DNA of 64,000 bases from Maioricimonas rarisocia. Lineage in GTDB: Bacteria > Planctomycetota > Planctomycetia > Planctomycetales > Planctomycetaceae. A program made the position numbers and the translations under genes. The stretch spans positions 3,024,853 to 3,088,852 of the forward strand of contig NZ_CP036275.1 of assembly GCF_007747795.1 (NCBI RefSeq), read 5' to 3'. Position 1 is the first letter of the stretch; each line of letters opens with the position of its first letter. This document shows, piece after piece, positions 46,996 to 56,088 of the stretch. The notes under the pieces are model-generated. The model made no database searches and was not told where the DNA came from. It saw nothing but the letters and a program-made list of their open reading frames with translations.

Positions 46996-48534
46996 TCAAC
47001 GTTCCTCGAGAAATGCGGTTTTGAGGCGGGACTGCGACCGTGAGACCTTGGCCACGAGCCGCTGAACCTCCTCGTGGTCCTGATGTTCAATCTCATGCTC
47101 CAGGAGTTCGAGCTGTTCTCGGAGAATACGGGCCTTCATGCGGTGATAGTCGCTCAGTTGCCAGTCCCGCAGAAAGGCACCCACCTCGAGTTTGCGGGAC
47201 CAGTCATCGTACACCTCGATCCAGTACGTTGCATGCGAGGCATCCTCCGAAAGTGCCGATCCCAGCGCCTCCGCTTTGACAACGTTCATCTCTTCCAGCA
47301 CTTCGGCCGGCGGCGGATAGTAGGCGTAGCAGCCGACAATGCTCGTAATCACCAGACCGACGAGAGCGATGCCGCCGAGGACCGGCCCCGGGAGGACGAC
47401 ATCGAAGCGCCGCGGAACCTCTGTCTGCGGAGCCGCCTCGAGCCAGTGTTCGATCCGTCCCTGTCGATCCAGCAGATTCAGCAGAAGCCCGGCAGCGACC
47501 AGCAGGCCCAGCATCGCCACGGGATACAGTTCGTACGGCTTGGTGTCACGGCGCAGCGTTGCCAGCGCGGCTGCCCCCGGGGAGGCGTTGTCGCTGTAGA
47601 ACGGTCGACAGTAAATGTCGAACGCATGCGTGTGATCGGCCGGATCGATTGCGTGCGGATAGAGCGGGCGATCGACTCCATAGGCCAGTCCGAGCACCAC
47701 GACCAGCAGCAGTCCCATCCACGCCGCACTGCGGCGCAGTCCGTACTGACGCCACATCCAGATGACCAGCCCGAGATTCATGCCGGCCCCCAGCGCGAGC
47801 AGAACGAAGGCGGCTCCTGGCGAGTTCGCATGTTGAAACATCATGCCGAGCTGGCTCATGGCGAGCATCGGCGTCGCATAGACCGGAATCGCGGCTGCCG
47901 TCATCGTCAGCGGTGCCAGCGGATTGTCGCCGTTCATCGCATGCTGCAGCGCCCCCGGTGGAACGATCACGCCGAGCAGCGCCACGCCGATCAGGCCGGC
48001 GAGAATGTACAGGGCCGAGGCGCCTCCGGCCTGCCGTGCGGCCGCCACGCCGATGGCCAGCATCCGCTTCAGTCCGGCGCCGACGGGCGCAGGTTCTTCC
48101 TCGGTCTGGCTGCTCTCGGGGAACAGCCGATCCCAGACCATTCCGACTCCGGTCACCACGATCAGGGAGCAGAACGCAAACGCAACGATCGCGATCGGCT
48201 CCGAAAGCGTCAGGCCGTACAGCACCGACAGCGGATTGAACAGCGGTGCGGCCATGGCGAAGGCGAGGATCGTTCCTCCGCGCAATCCCATTCCACGCAG
48301 TTCACGAATGACGGGGATCACTCCCAGCGAGCAGATCGGAAGCAGCATTCCCAGTCCCCACGCCTGGAGGTGGGAACGGCCGGAGGAGCCTCCGAAGAGT
48401 CGTCGCGTCGACTCGCGGCCCATCAGTCGCCGGAAAATTCCCGCAACGATCAGGCCGGCAAGGATGAAAGGTGATGCGGCGATGAAGGCCTGCGTCAGCC
48501 GCAGAACGAAACTCCAGATGAGAACCTCGGTCAT
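46996..48534 (-). CDS. Permease (ArsP/DUF318 type), candidate metal exporter
   Basis: A 512-residue membrane protein in the ArsP_1/DUF318 permease family. The first half reads FILAGLIVAGIFRRLMG, the family signature LLPICSLGVIPVIRELRGMG, and GGTILAFAMAAPLFNPLSV. Further helices include ASALYILAGLIGVALLGVIVPPG and AAIPVYATPMLAMSQLG. About eight to ten helices are expected, with a 100-residue soluble, charged C-terminal helix (AKARILREQLELLEHEIEHQDH), which is unusual for the family. Its ATG at 48534 overlaps the lipoprotein stop (ATGA), and its stop overlaps a possible start of the Fur gene. The genes are therefore translationally coupled; metal export is inferred. Confidence 0.8.
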   Translation of the reverse strand: MTEVLIWSFVLRLTQAFIAASPFILAGLIVAGIFRRLMGRESTRRLFGGSSGRSHLQAWGLGMLLPICSLGVIPVIRELRGMGLRGGTILAFAMAAPLFNPLSVLYGLTLSEPIAIVAFAFCSLIVVTGVGMVWDRLFPESSQTEEEPAPVGAGLKRMLAIGVAAARQAGGASALYILAGLIGVALLGVIVPPGALQHAMNGDNPLAPLTMTAAAIPVYATPMLAMSQLGMMFQHANSPGAAFVLLALGAGMNLGLVIWMWRQYGLRRSAAWMGLLLVVVLGLAYGVDRPLYPHAIDPADHTHAFDIYCRPFYSDNASPGAAALATLRRDTKPYELYPVAMLGLLVAAGLLLNLLDRQGRIEHWLEAAPQTEVPRRFDVVLPGPVLGGIALVGLVITSIVGCYAYYPPPAEVLEEMNVVKAEALGSALSEDASHATYWIEVYDDWSRKLEVGAFLRDWQLSDYHRMKARILREQLELLEHEIEHQDHEEVQRLVAKVSRSQSRLKTAFLEER

Positions 48535-49049
48535 TGTTCCGTTTCCGTCTCGTGGGCCGGCGAGTCGCCGTGATCGTGATGAGAGTGATGCTGATGCGAG
48601 CGCGCTTTGCCAGACGCTGTCGGACCGAGAGCGTCCGCGTCCGGAACCAGCTTCTGCAGAACTGCAACGGATCGCGTCCAGGTCTCCTGTTCGGTTGACG
48701 TCACCGGTTCTTCTCCCAGATGACTGACGATGCCCGAGAGTTCGTGGCTCGTCTGCTGCACCTGTTCCCATTGCTGGCGTCGCAGGTCGCTGTCGGCAGC
48801 CAGTTCGGGAAGCCAGTTGATGATGTCCGTCAGTTCCGCAAGCCTCTTGCCGTTAATCGGCTGTTGAGCGAGCGACTTCCCACGCAGCTCGAGCTCGGCG
48901 ACAGCGTCGGAGAAACTGGCCGGTTTGTGTTCGGGGATATCATGCTCGAGGTGATGATCCGCTTCGGATGTCGTATCGGAGCAGCCTCCTGCGACAGCAC
49001 TCAATGCGACCATGGCGACGGTCAGCAACCGCCAGGCGGACTGACGCAT
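48531..49049 (-). CDS. His-rich lipoprotein, putative metal-binding partner of the permease
   Basis: A 172-residue predicted lipoprotein. The leader RQSAWRLLTVAMVALSAVAGGC has a lipobox AGGC. The mature N-terminus has a histidine cluster (EADHHLEHDIPEH), a central charged helical region, and the C-terminus an additional dense cluster (SHQHHSHHDHGD) that can chelate divalent metals. No known family is recognised. Start 49049 follows GAGG by 7 nt; ORF extension to 49109 is rejected. The first gene of the operon, it overlaps the permease gene by 4 bp, which supports joint function. Confidence 0.7.
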   Translation of the reverse strand: MRQSAWRLLTVAMVALSAVAGGCSDTTSEADHHLEHDIPEHKPASFSDAVAELELRGKSLAQQPINGKRLAELTDIINWLPELAADSDLRRQQWEQVQQTSHELSGIVSHLGEEPVTSTEQETWTRSVAVLQKLVPDADALGPTASGKARSHQHHSHHDHGDSPAHETETEQ

Positions 49050-49118
49050 GTTTCTGCCTCTCTGATTGACGAATGACTGCTGCATCGATTTGTCCGGAAA
49101 ACGTGGCATCAGCGGGCT

Positions 49119-50117
49119 TCAGCTGCGTGCCGGTGCCTGATACGCGGGGACGGGAACTTCTTCGAGCAACTCGGCGACGATCGGCAGTGCGTTGCCGTGC
49201 TCGACGCCGAGACGCACGCTGAGAACGGGACGGGCCGTCTGCTGCAGGTCATCGGGGACGACAAACTGGCGTCCCTCGAGAAACGCGTGGGCCTGTGCAA
49301 TTCGCTGCCAGGTCAGCAGGCCACGGGGACTGATGCCAAGAATGACCTGCTTGTGCCGCCGGGTCGCTTCGCCCACATCGAGCAGGTAATCGTGGATCTT
49401 TGCATCGACATGAATTTGGGCGACCGCGTGCTGCAGCGCGTCGAGCTGTCCGGCTTCGAGCACCGGTTCTTCATCCGCGACGGACGACTCATCCGATGTG
49501 ATGAGAGCGTCCTGCAGCATCAGCCGTTCATCCTCGCGACCGGGATAGCCGAGACTCAGCTTCATCGCGAACCGGTCCAGTTGAGCCTCCGGAAGTGGAT
49601 ACGTTCCATGCTCATCGACGGGGTTCTGTGTCGCGATGACGAAGAAACGCCGCGAGAGCGTATGCTGCACCGTGTCGACAGTGACCTGGCGTTCGGCCAT
49701 TGCTTCGAGCAGCGAACTCTGCGTTCGGGGGGTGGCGCGATTGATCTCGTCGGCCAGCAGCACGTCCGAGAAGACCGGACCACTGCGAAACTCGAACTGC
49801 TGTGTGCGCTGGTTGTAGACGTTAAAGCCGGTTACGTCGCCCGGCAGCAGGTCCGGCGTGCACTGCACGCGGGCAAACGTTCCTCCGATGCTCTGGGCGA
49901 GTGCCTTCGCGAGTGTTGTCTTGCCCAGTCCCGGCTTGTCTTCCAGAAGCAGGTGACCTCGGGCCAGCAGACAGGCGAGCACCAGTTCGATCGCCTCTTC
50001 CTTGCCCCGCAGGACGCGATTGAGTCGCCGACGGATGACGTTGACTGCGTCGGTCAGTGGCTCGATGGCGTCCCCCTCGGTACTGAGTGCGGAGTCACGT
50101 TCGACAGTCTGTTGCAT
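49119..50117 (-). CDS. MoxR-type AAA+ ATPase
   Basis: A 332-residue MoxR-family ATPase. Walker A (LEDKPGLGKTTLA), Walker B (SDVLLADEINRATPRTQ), sensor-1 (VIATQNPVDEHGTYPLPEAQLDRF) and the C-terminal lid (ILGISPRGLLTWQRIAQAHAFL) are intact. MoxR proteins act as chaperones, often with a DUF58 and a transglutaminase or VWA protein, in the maturation of other proteins. It is the last of three minus-strand genes (DUF58, transglutaminase-like, MoxR), with a 113-bp gap to the transglutaminase-like gene. The His-rich lipoprotein operon starts 70 bp after its stop. Confidence 0.9.
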   Translation of the reverse strand: MQQTVERDSALSTEGDAIEPLTDAVNVIRRRLNRVLRGKEEAIELVLACLLARGHLLLEDKPGLGKTTLAKALAQSIGGTFARVQCTPDLLPGDVTGFNVYNQRTQQFEFRSGPVFSDVLLADEINRATPRTQSSLLEAMAERQVTVDTVQHTLSRRFFVIATQNPVDEHGTYPLPEAQLDRFAMKLSLGYPGREDERLMLQDALITSDESSVADEEPVLEAGQLDALQHAVAQIHVDAKIHDYLLDVGEATRRHKQVILGISPRGLLTWQRIAQAHAFLEGRQFVVPDDLQQTARPVLSVRLGVEHGNALPIVAELLEEVPVPAYQAPARS

Positions 50118-50230
50118 CGTGTCGTCCCGATTGGTCGATCTGGCTGAGGGTCGTCAGTTTTCGAGTCAGTGTGCTGTGTGCGATGTGACAAGGCTGCCGA
50201 TCATGGTCTCTGGCCCTGCCGCCGCATCGT

Positions 50231-52687
50231 TCAGGTTGAGTTGGTCGCGTCGACGTTCTGCGCTCGTTGCTGTCGTTGTCGCCGGCGGGCTGTGCTGTTC
50301 CGGAACCATGCGAGGGAGTGGCGGTCGAGCAGGTCCTTCCACAGGTGCAGCACGCGGCGAAAGTCTTCGTCCGACACATTGGAGTGCTGCGCATAAGCGG
50401 CCGCTTCGATGAGCTGTGCGGCCGAGGTCAGGCGAGTCGCCGCCGCATCGTCCGTCTCGTTCTTTAGCGAAATCAGCCACGAGCGGGCCGTCGTGCCCGG
50501 CTGCCAGGTGTGGCGGGCGCGACGGGCGCGGCGCTGCAGCAGTGCGAAGCTCCGCAGTGCGATTTCCGAAGCATCGCGGCCTGGGCGAACACGCCACGCC
50601 AGCAGGTCCAGCGTGTCCAGTACTTCGTTCCGGCGATACAGCAGAAGGCTCATTGCCAGCAAGCCCACGGAGATGGCGACCCAGTGGTCGACGGTCCATG
50701 CCGCGGTCGAGTTCAAACTCGCCAGTACGTTGTCGAGCCACGTGGGTGGCGGACCCAGAACTTCGTAGCCAGGTGTCGGTTCGAGCGTCACCCAGTCGCC
50801 GCCGGAAACCCGGACCTCGGTCCAGAAGTGGACGTCGTTCGTGTACACCGACGTTTGACGTGCCAACGGATCGTACTTTTCCGGATCGACGTAGAATCCG
50901 CTGACGACCCGGGTGGAGTACCCCAAACAGCGCAGCAGCACCGCGGCGGCGGTTGCGAACTGGTAGTCCGGCCCCCGCTGCGTATCGAACAGGAAGTCTT
51001 CGACTGGTGTTCCGTCCGTCCCGGTTCGCCGTGCGCTCGAATCGTGCTCGTACTCCCGTCGGAGGTGCTCGACGACTGCCGAGATCTCGTCCCAGCCATT
51101 GGCTCGCTCACTAGTGATCGAAGCCGCCAGTCGCCGCAATCGTTGCTCGTCGATCGCTGTCGGCAGTAGCGCGGAAGCCGGATAGCCTGCCGCCTTGCGG
51201 AACTGCGTACCACTTCCTGCCAGGGCACGGCGGTCGATGCTGCGGGAGGCAATGTGAATCGGTACCAGTGCCGGAATGCGCTTGCGATTCATCGCCACCA
51301 GTCCGTCGGGACCGTGGGTGAACATCTCTTCCCGGTCGACCCGGTCGATGTGGACGCCGTGCAGGAAGAGCGGCGCCGGAATCGTTTTCGAATCGAGGTG
51401 CACGATCTTCAGAGCGTGCGTCTCGGCCGCGCCGAGGTAATCCAGATCTCCGCCGCGGTCGGGCAGTGTCAGCCACGGCTTCCCTTCCGACTGCCGAATG
51501 GACAGCGGGGGGCGAAACTCCTGCACTTTCCCCGGATACCAGTGAATGCCGTCGAACAGGTCGTACACTTCCAGCCGCAGGTGCAACGGCACCCGGCCAA
51601 CGACATGAAACAGCGCGTCGCTGTGAACCGTCTCTGCCTTGCGTTGCGACTTCGACTCCGGCCGGGCCCGGTCGGTGGAAAACTCGCGCGTCGCCTTCTC
51701 CATCCGGGACTGCAGGTGTTCATTGATGCGGCTGGCCAGATCGGGCGGAAGCGCGACAGCACGATCGGTTTGCGTGACCTCGAGCGGTTCCTCGTAGGTG
51801 TCGTCGAAAATGTCGTACAGGCTTGGCCGATCGTCCTGCACGAAGGGAGCGTCCTCGAGTGGAGCGAAACTCTGCACCCGTTCGCTTCCCGCCACGAGCT
51901 GCTCTCCGTCGCCGACGCCGTTGCGCGCGTACGGATCACTGGCCCCTTCCCCGCCGGAGCTGGGCAGCCATCCCCGCATGGCAACGGCGACACGGTCATT
52001 CCTTGCGGCCAGCAGACAGGCGGCAACGACCAGCAGGGGAACCACCATGGCCGCGACGGGCAGTCGCGCCTTCTGCCGTCCTCGCAGGCGTCGCCGCATC
52101 GACTCCCAGTGAGCCATCACCAGCCAGATGGCGCCGCCGATGGCGAAGCATCCGACCAGAATCTGCGCGGCGAGGTCCCGCGTGGCGGTCAGTCCGAACA
52201 GCGACAGGAAAAGGCTCATCACGACGCACAAACGCTGGTACGGATGCCAGACGCTCATGATGGTCAGGCCGATGACGACGTTGCGGACCACGCACATCGT
52301 GATCATCTCGAGCGGATGCCCAATGCCCAGGAAGTGCCGCGAAGGCAGCTCGGTGACGAGCGGAAACAGGCCCAGAACGACGAGCACTGGCGAGATTGCC
52401 GGTGGTTCGGGACGGACACGCGAAAGCCGCCGCATCAACCACCCGCCTGCCGCCATCGACAGCAGTTGCACCGCCAGCCAGATCAGCAGGCCGGGGCTCG
52501 CCACACCGTCTGCACAGATGACGGCAAACGTCGAGATGGCCAGCATCGCCAGAATGGTCGCGACGACCTGTAACTGCGGCTGCGAACGGGCGGAGCCGGC
52601 AGACGTCGACCGATGCGGGATCTCACGGAGATCTGCTGACGTGGAGGATCGGATCCGAGCCGTCTGCGGGAGCGAGTCAGGCGACAT
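50231..52687 (-). CDS. Transglutaminase-like membrane protein with altered catalytic triad
   Basis: An 818-residue protein with several N-terminal transmembrane helices (about residues 40-225), a long extracytoplasmic part, a transglutaminase-like domain (about 545-645), another membrane helix near 675, and a soluble C-terminal tail. In the domain the usual Cys-His-Asp triad is not intact: Cys is replaced by Asp574 (RGPDYQFA), His620 is retained (NDVHFW), and Asp is replaced by Glu636 (TLEPTPG). Peptide or protein crosslinking by the classical thiol mechanism is therefore unlikely. Start 52687 follows GGAGGG by 6 nt and overlaps the DUF58 gene by 11 bp. Confidence 0.85.
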   Translation of the reverse strand: MSPDSLPQTARIRSSTSADLREIPHRSTSAGSARSQPQLQVVATILAMLAISTFAVICADGVASPGLLIWLAVQLLSMAAGGWLMRRLSRVRPEPPAISPVLVVLGLFPLVTELPSRHFLGIGHPLEMITMCVVRNVVIGLTIMSVWHPYQRLCVVMSLFLSLFGLTATRDLAAQILVGCFAIGGAIWLVMAHWESMRRRLRGRQKARLPVAAMVVPLLVVAACLLAARNDRVAVAMRGWLPSSGGEGASDPYARNGVGDGEQLVAGSERVQSFAPLEDAPFVQDDRPSLYDIFDDTYEEPLEVTQTDRAVALPPDLASRINEHLQSRMEKATREFSTDRARPESKSQRKAETVHSDALFHVVGRVPLHLRLEVYDLFDGIHWYPGKVQEFRPPLSIRQSEGKPWLTLPDRGGDLDYLGAAETHALKIVHLDSKTIPAPLFLHGVHIDRVDREEMFTHGPDGLVAMNRKRIPALVPIHIASRSIDRRALAGSGTQFRKAAGYPASALLPTAIDEQRLRRLAASITSERANGWDEISAVVEHLRREYEHDSSARRTGTDGTPVEDFLFDTQRGPDYQFATAAAVLLRCLGYSTRVVSGFYVDPEKYDPLARQTSVYTNDVHFWTEVRVSGGDWVTLEPTPGYEVLGPPPTWLDNVLASLNSTAAWTVDHWVAISVGLLAMSLLLYRRNEVLDTLDLLAWRVRPGRDASEIALRSFALLQRRARRARHTWQPGTTARSWLISLKNETDDAAATRLTSAAQLIEAAAYAQHSNVSDEDFRRVLHLWKDLLDRHSLAWFRNSTARRRQRQQRAQNVDATNST

Positions 52688-53951
52688 GGCAGGCCCTCCG
52701 CCACGATTCCGGCAGAATCATCTCCACCGGGTCACCTGCTGCCAGTTCCACCCAGGCATGGCAGTCGCAACCCTCGACAGTCTTCTCGGCCGATCGGCCA
52801 CTGCTGCCGGCATCGGTCCGCACGACGACGTACCGTGCGCGAGACGAACGATGCTGGTGGGCGACATGTTGCCGCAGAGCCAGATCCGTCGTCACGGCGA
52901 TTGTCGAAGTATGCCGCGACAGCCGATCCAGCGTGCATTCCGAGCCGCCGGAAGGATCACCGGCCTCCGGCACGCGGGCGATCGCGTCGAGACATCGACG
53001 CAGGTCGCCACTGCCGGACCCTGCGGCAAATGTCTGCGTCCCCATGACGACGTCGATACGTGCATGTTGACGGTGCAGGGATTCGAGAATGCTGGCCGCG
53101 ACTGTCAGCACCCGTTCGAGTGAACTGCTGCCGTTGGCGATCCGGTGGACCGACGCGGCGGTGTCGATTCGCAGCTGCACCGCACACGCAACGGGCGCCT
53201 CCCGTTCCGTGACGATCATCCGTCCGAACCGGGCCGTCTGTCCCCAGTGCACACGTCGTAACGAATCGCCGTCACGAAAAGCCCGCGTGCCCAGAAAGTC
53301 TCCCAGATCGCCGGCACGTCGATCGGTGAGGCGATCTTCGCGTCCGCGGATTTCGACGGTGTCCGGCATCGCATCCAGGCGGATCGAGCGCGGCCAGACG
53401 ACCAGTTCGCCGGTCACGTCAACCGGTGCCCGGGCATGGATCAATCCGAACGGGAAACCGGTATCAATCTGTGGACGTTCCGTCGGAAACACACCCCGTC
53501 GGTGGGGGCGGAACGTCCATTCCCATTCGGTTTCCGACCACGCCGCCACCCGTGCCAGTGCAATCCCGGCCGACTCGTCTCCGGGGTCGGTGAATCCGCG
53601 TCGGACGGAGAGTCCCCAGAGGGGCCAGGGCCAGCGGTTGCGCAGCCGGATTCGCACTTCAATGGCTTCTCCGACCCGGCAACGCGACGACAGGAATTCC
53701 GCTTCGCAGCGGAGTCCACGTACGGCGATCAAAGGCCAGACGATTCCCAGACAGCCGATCAGTGCGGCTGCGGCCAGCACGATCAGTGCCGAGGGATTCA
53801 CCAGCAGACCACAGATCAGAGCCACGGTGGCGGCCAGCAGCACGGCGGCCAAAGGCTGCTTCAGCCAGTACACCCAGCGATTGGCCCACGGGCAGAAATC
53901 GTGACTGAGTGCCGCGTGAGCCCGGTCGAGAATGATGCTGACGTATCGCAT
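52677..53951 (-). CDS. DUF58 domain membrane protein
   Basis: A 424-residue protein with two N-terminal helices (PLAAVLLAATVALICGLLV and IVLAAAALIGCLGIVWPLIAV), then a beta-rich segment and the DUF58 signature: GREDRLTDRRAGDLGDFLGTRAFRDGDSLRRVHWGQTAR. DUF58 proteins are nearly always linked to MoxR ATPases and often to transglutaminase-like proteins, probably as an assembly or maturation complex in the membrane. First gene of the three-gene operon; its end overlaps the next start by 11 bp. Confidence 0.9.
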   Translation of the reverse strand: MRYVSIILDRAHAALSHDFCPWANRWVYWLKQPLAAVLLAATVALICGLLVNPSALIVLAAAALIGCLGIVWPLIAVRGLRCEAEFLSSRCRVGEAIEVRIRLRNRWPWPLWGLSVRRGFTDPGDESAGIALARVAAWSETEWEWTFRPHRRGVFPTERPQIDTGFPFGLIHARAPVDVTGELVVWPRSIRLDAMPDTVEIRGREDRLTDRRAGDLGDFLGTRAFRDGDSLRRVHWGQTARFGRMIVTEREAPVACAVQLRIDTAASVHRIANGSSSLERVLTVAASILESLHRQHARIDVVMGTQTFAAGSGSGDLRRCLDAIARVPEAGDPSGGSECTLDRLSRHTSTIAVTTDLALRQHVAHQHRSSRARYVVVRTDAGSSGRSAEKTVEGCDCHAWVELAAGDPVEMILPESWRRACHVA

Positions 53952-54199
53952 GACTGCTGCCGTGGGCCCGGAGGGGACGATTCATTGGTGGTCTCGTCGT
54001 GCCAGTGCGACAGTATCTCGCGTGCAAACCGTATGCAAGAGTGTCGCCTGTGAAAAATGCATGAAGCGTGCACAGCGGAGGCCCCCGCCATCCGCTGCCG
54101 ACTTCGGGAGAGATCGGTGGCTAACGCATCTGCTGCGTCAACAACGGTTTCCGTCAAGCGGTCTGGACTGGGCGGCAGCGGCCGCTGGTGACTGCGTCG

Positions 54200-54499
54200 T
54201 CATTCCCACCGGTCGACGACATGCCCGCACTGACGGCAGGTCTTGTAGCGCGGCTTCCTGCGCTGCATGTTCCGCAGTGGACCGCGTCCGCGAAAATACC
54301 CCAGGTCATCGTCGCATTCCGGGCAGCGTTCGACCGGCACCACGAGCGCGGCAGCTCCCAGCAGAAATCCGCTCACGACCAGACAGCCGAGCAGGAATGT
54401 CCGGTCTCCCGCCGGGCCGCGATAGCCAAAGTAGACGGCGGTCCCCAGGACGAGGTACAGGAGTGCGAGTCCGATTTTGGTGCGGTGATGCCACAACAT
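54200..54499 (-). CDS. Small membrane protein with a C4 zinc-ribbon
   Basis: A 99-residue protein. Two helices lie at the N-terminus (IGLALLYLVLGTAVYFGY and TFLLGCLVVSGFLLGAAALVV). A C-terminal zinc-ribbon-like domain carries CPEC and CRQC, separated by 33 residues. The design suggests a membrane-anchored metal- or nucleic-acid-binding module, but no function is known. It lies alone between the DUF58 operon and the PQQ-like gene; no ribosome site decides the start. Confidence 0.6.
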   Translation of the reverse strand: MLWHHRTKIGLALLYLVLGTAVYFGYRGPAGDRTFLLGCLVVSGFLLGAAALVVPVERCPECDDDLGYFRGRGPLRNMQRRKPRYKTCRQCGHVVDRWE

Positions 54500-54686
54500 C
54501 GCAATCCTCTCCGGCAGGTCAGTCGTGAGGCCGTTCTGCGGCGATCATGGGAGAACTTCTCACTTTTTCGGGGAATCTGCGCGCCAGGGGAAGTTAATCT
54601 TACGGGAGTTCCCGTCTCACCTGCTGTTTCGGCAATTCCTCTGGTGACCAGCGACGCACGTTCACCGCAACGAAGGGACGATTTTG

Positions 54687-56075
54687 ATGACCTTTCGATT
54701 CCCGCAGCAGAGATGGCGATTCCTTTTCGCGATGATGCTCATCGCGCATCTGATCACGACGGACGTCTCCGCTGAAGCTGCAGAGCCTTCGCCTGCCGAC
54801 AACTGGGCGCACTGGAGAGGACCTGAGGCGAATGGTGTCTCGCGGACGGCGACACCCCCCGTGGAGTGGAGCGAGCAGAAGAACGTCCAGTGGAAGGTGG
54901 CCATCGACGGAGCCGGCACCTCGACGCCGATCGTGTGGGGGAACAAGCTCTTTCTGCTGACTGCGACAAACACCGGACGCATCGATCCCACGCGGCCGAA
55001 GCCGGAAGACCAGCCGGACCGTGTGTTCGGCATCAAGTACCCGAACACTTACTACCGCTTCGAGGTGCTGTGTCTGGATCGTCACAGCGGGAAGGAGCTC
55101 TGGCGGCAGACGGCGACCGAACTCGTGCCGCATGAAGGGCACCACAGGGACAATGACTTCGCCTCCGCCTCACCGACCACGGACGGCAAACGGCTGTACT
55201 GCTGGTTCGGCTCGGCCGGCCTGTATAGCTACGATCTGGACGGCAATCTGTTGTGGTCCCGTGACCTGGGGAAAGCGCATGTCGGAGCGAGTCTTGGCGA
55301 AGGCTGCTCGCCGGTGGTCCACGACGACCGGCTGGTGATCGTCAGGGATCATTCCCGGCAGTCGACGATTCACGTACTCGATGCGCTCAGCGGAGAAGCC
55401 GTCTGGGAACAGAACCGCGACGAGCCGAATGCATGGGCCACGCCGCGGATCATCGAACAGGACGGACGGCCGCAGGTGATCACCGCTGCGTCGAACCGCA
55501 TCCGCACGTACGATCTGAACGACGGGGACGTGATCTGGGAATGCGGTGGATTGACGGGGAACGTCATTCCATCGCCCGTGGTCGAAGACAACATCGTCTA
55601 TTGCATGAGCGGCTACCAGGGGCACTCACTACTGGCTGTCCGCGTCAACGGCACCGGCAACCTGACCGATTCGAAGGCGATCGTCTGGCGCAAGGAGCGC
55701 GGCACGCCGTATATTCCCTCGCCACTTCTGTACGACGGCATGCTCTACTTCACACAGTCGAATCAGGCGATTCTTACGGTGCTGGACGCGAAGACCGGCG
55801 ATGCGATCATCGAGCGAACCCGACTGCCAGGACTGTCAAACATCTACGCCTCGCCGGTGGGGGCCGACAGCCGCGTCTACTTCAACGGCCGCGACGGCAC
55901 GACGCTGGTGCTCGAACGGGCGGAAGAACTGAAGGTCCTTGCCACAAACCGGCTCGACGATCAGTTCGATGCATCGCCGGCTCTGGCGGGGAATCAACTG
56001 TTCCTCCGCGGCAGCCGGTTCCTGTACTGTCTTGCTGAAACCGAAACGTCGTTGCGGCGGCACAGCTCCGACTGA
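54687..56075 (+). CDS. Secreted PQQ-like beta-propeller repeat protein
   Basis: A 462-residue exported protein with a signal peptide (FLFAMMLIAHLITTDVSAEA). The propeller is built of PQQ/WD-like blades with repeated DRHSGKELWRQ, DLDGNLLWSRDL, DALSGEAVWEQ, LNDGDVIWEC and DAKTGDAIIER. The opening WAHWRGPEANGVS is a planctomycete signature of this family. Propellers of this type are probable scaffold or binding proteins; the PQQ cofactor ligands cannot be verified. ATG 54687 is preferred over the TTG at 54684. It converges with the sulfatase gene, the stops being 14 bp apart. Confidence 0.85.
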   Translation: MTFRFPQQRWRFLFAMMLIAHLITTDVSAEAAEPSPADNWAHWRGPEANGVSRTATPPVEWSEQKNVQWKVAIDGAGTSTPIVWGNKLFLLTATNTGRIDPTRPKPEDQPDRVFGIKYPNTYYRFEVLCLDRHSGKELWRQTATELVPHEGHHRDNDFASASPTTDGKRLYCWFGSAGLYSYDLDGNLLWSRDLGKAHVGASLGEGCSPVVHDDRLVIVRDHSRQSTIHVLDALSGEAVWEQNRDEPNAWATPRIIEQDGRPQVITAASNRIRTYDLNDGDVIWECGGLTGNVIPSPVVEDNIVYCMSGYQGHSLLAVRVNGTGNLTDSKAIVWRKERGTPYIPSPLLYDGMLYFTQSNQAILTVLDAKTGDAIIERTRLPGLSNIYASPVGADSRVYFNGRDGTTLVLERAEELKVLATNRLDDQFDASPALAGNQLFLRGSRFLYCLAETETSLRRHSSD

Positions 56076-56088
56076 CGATGGCCCACGG

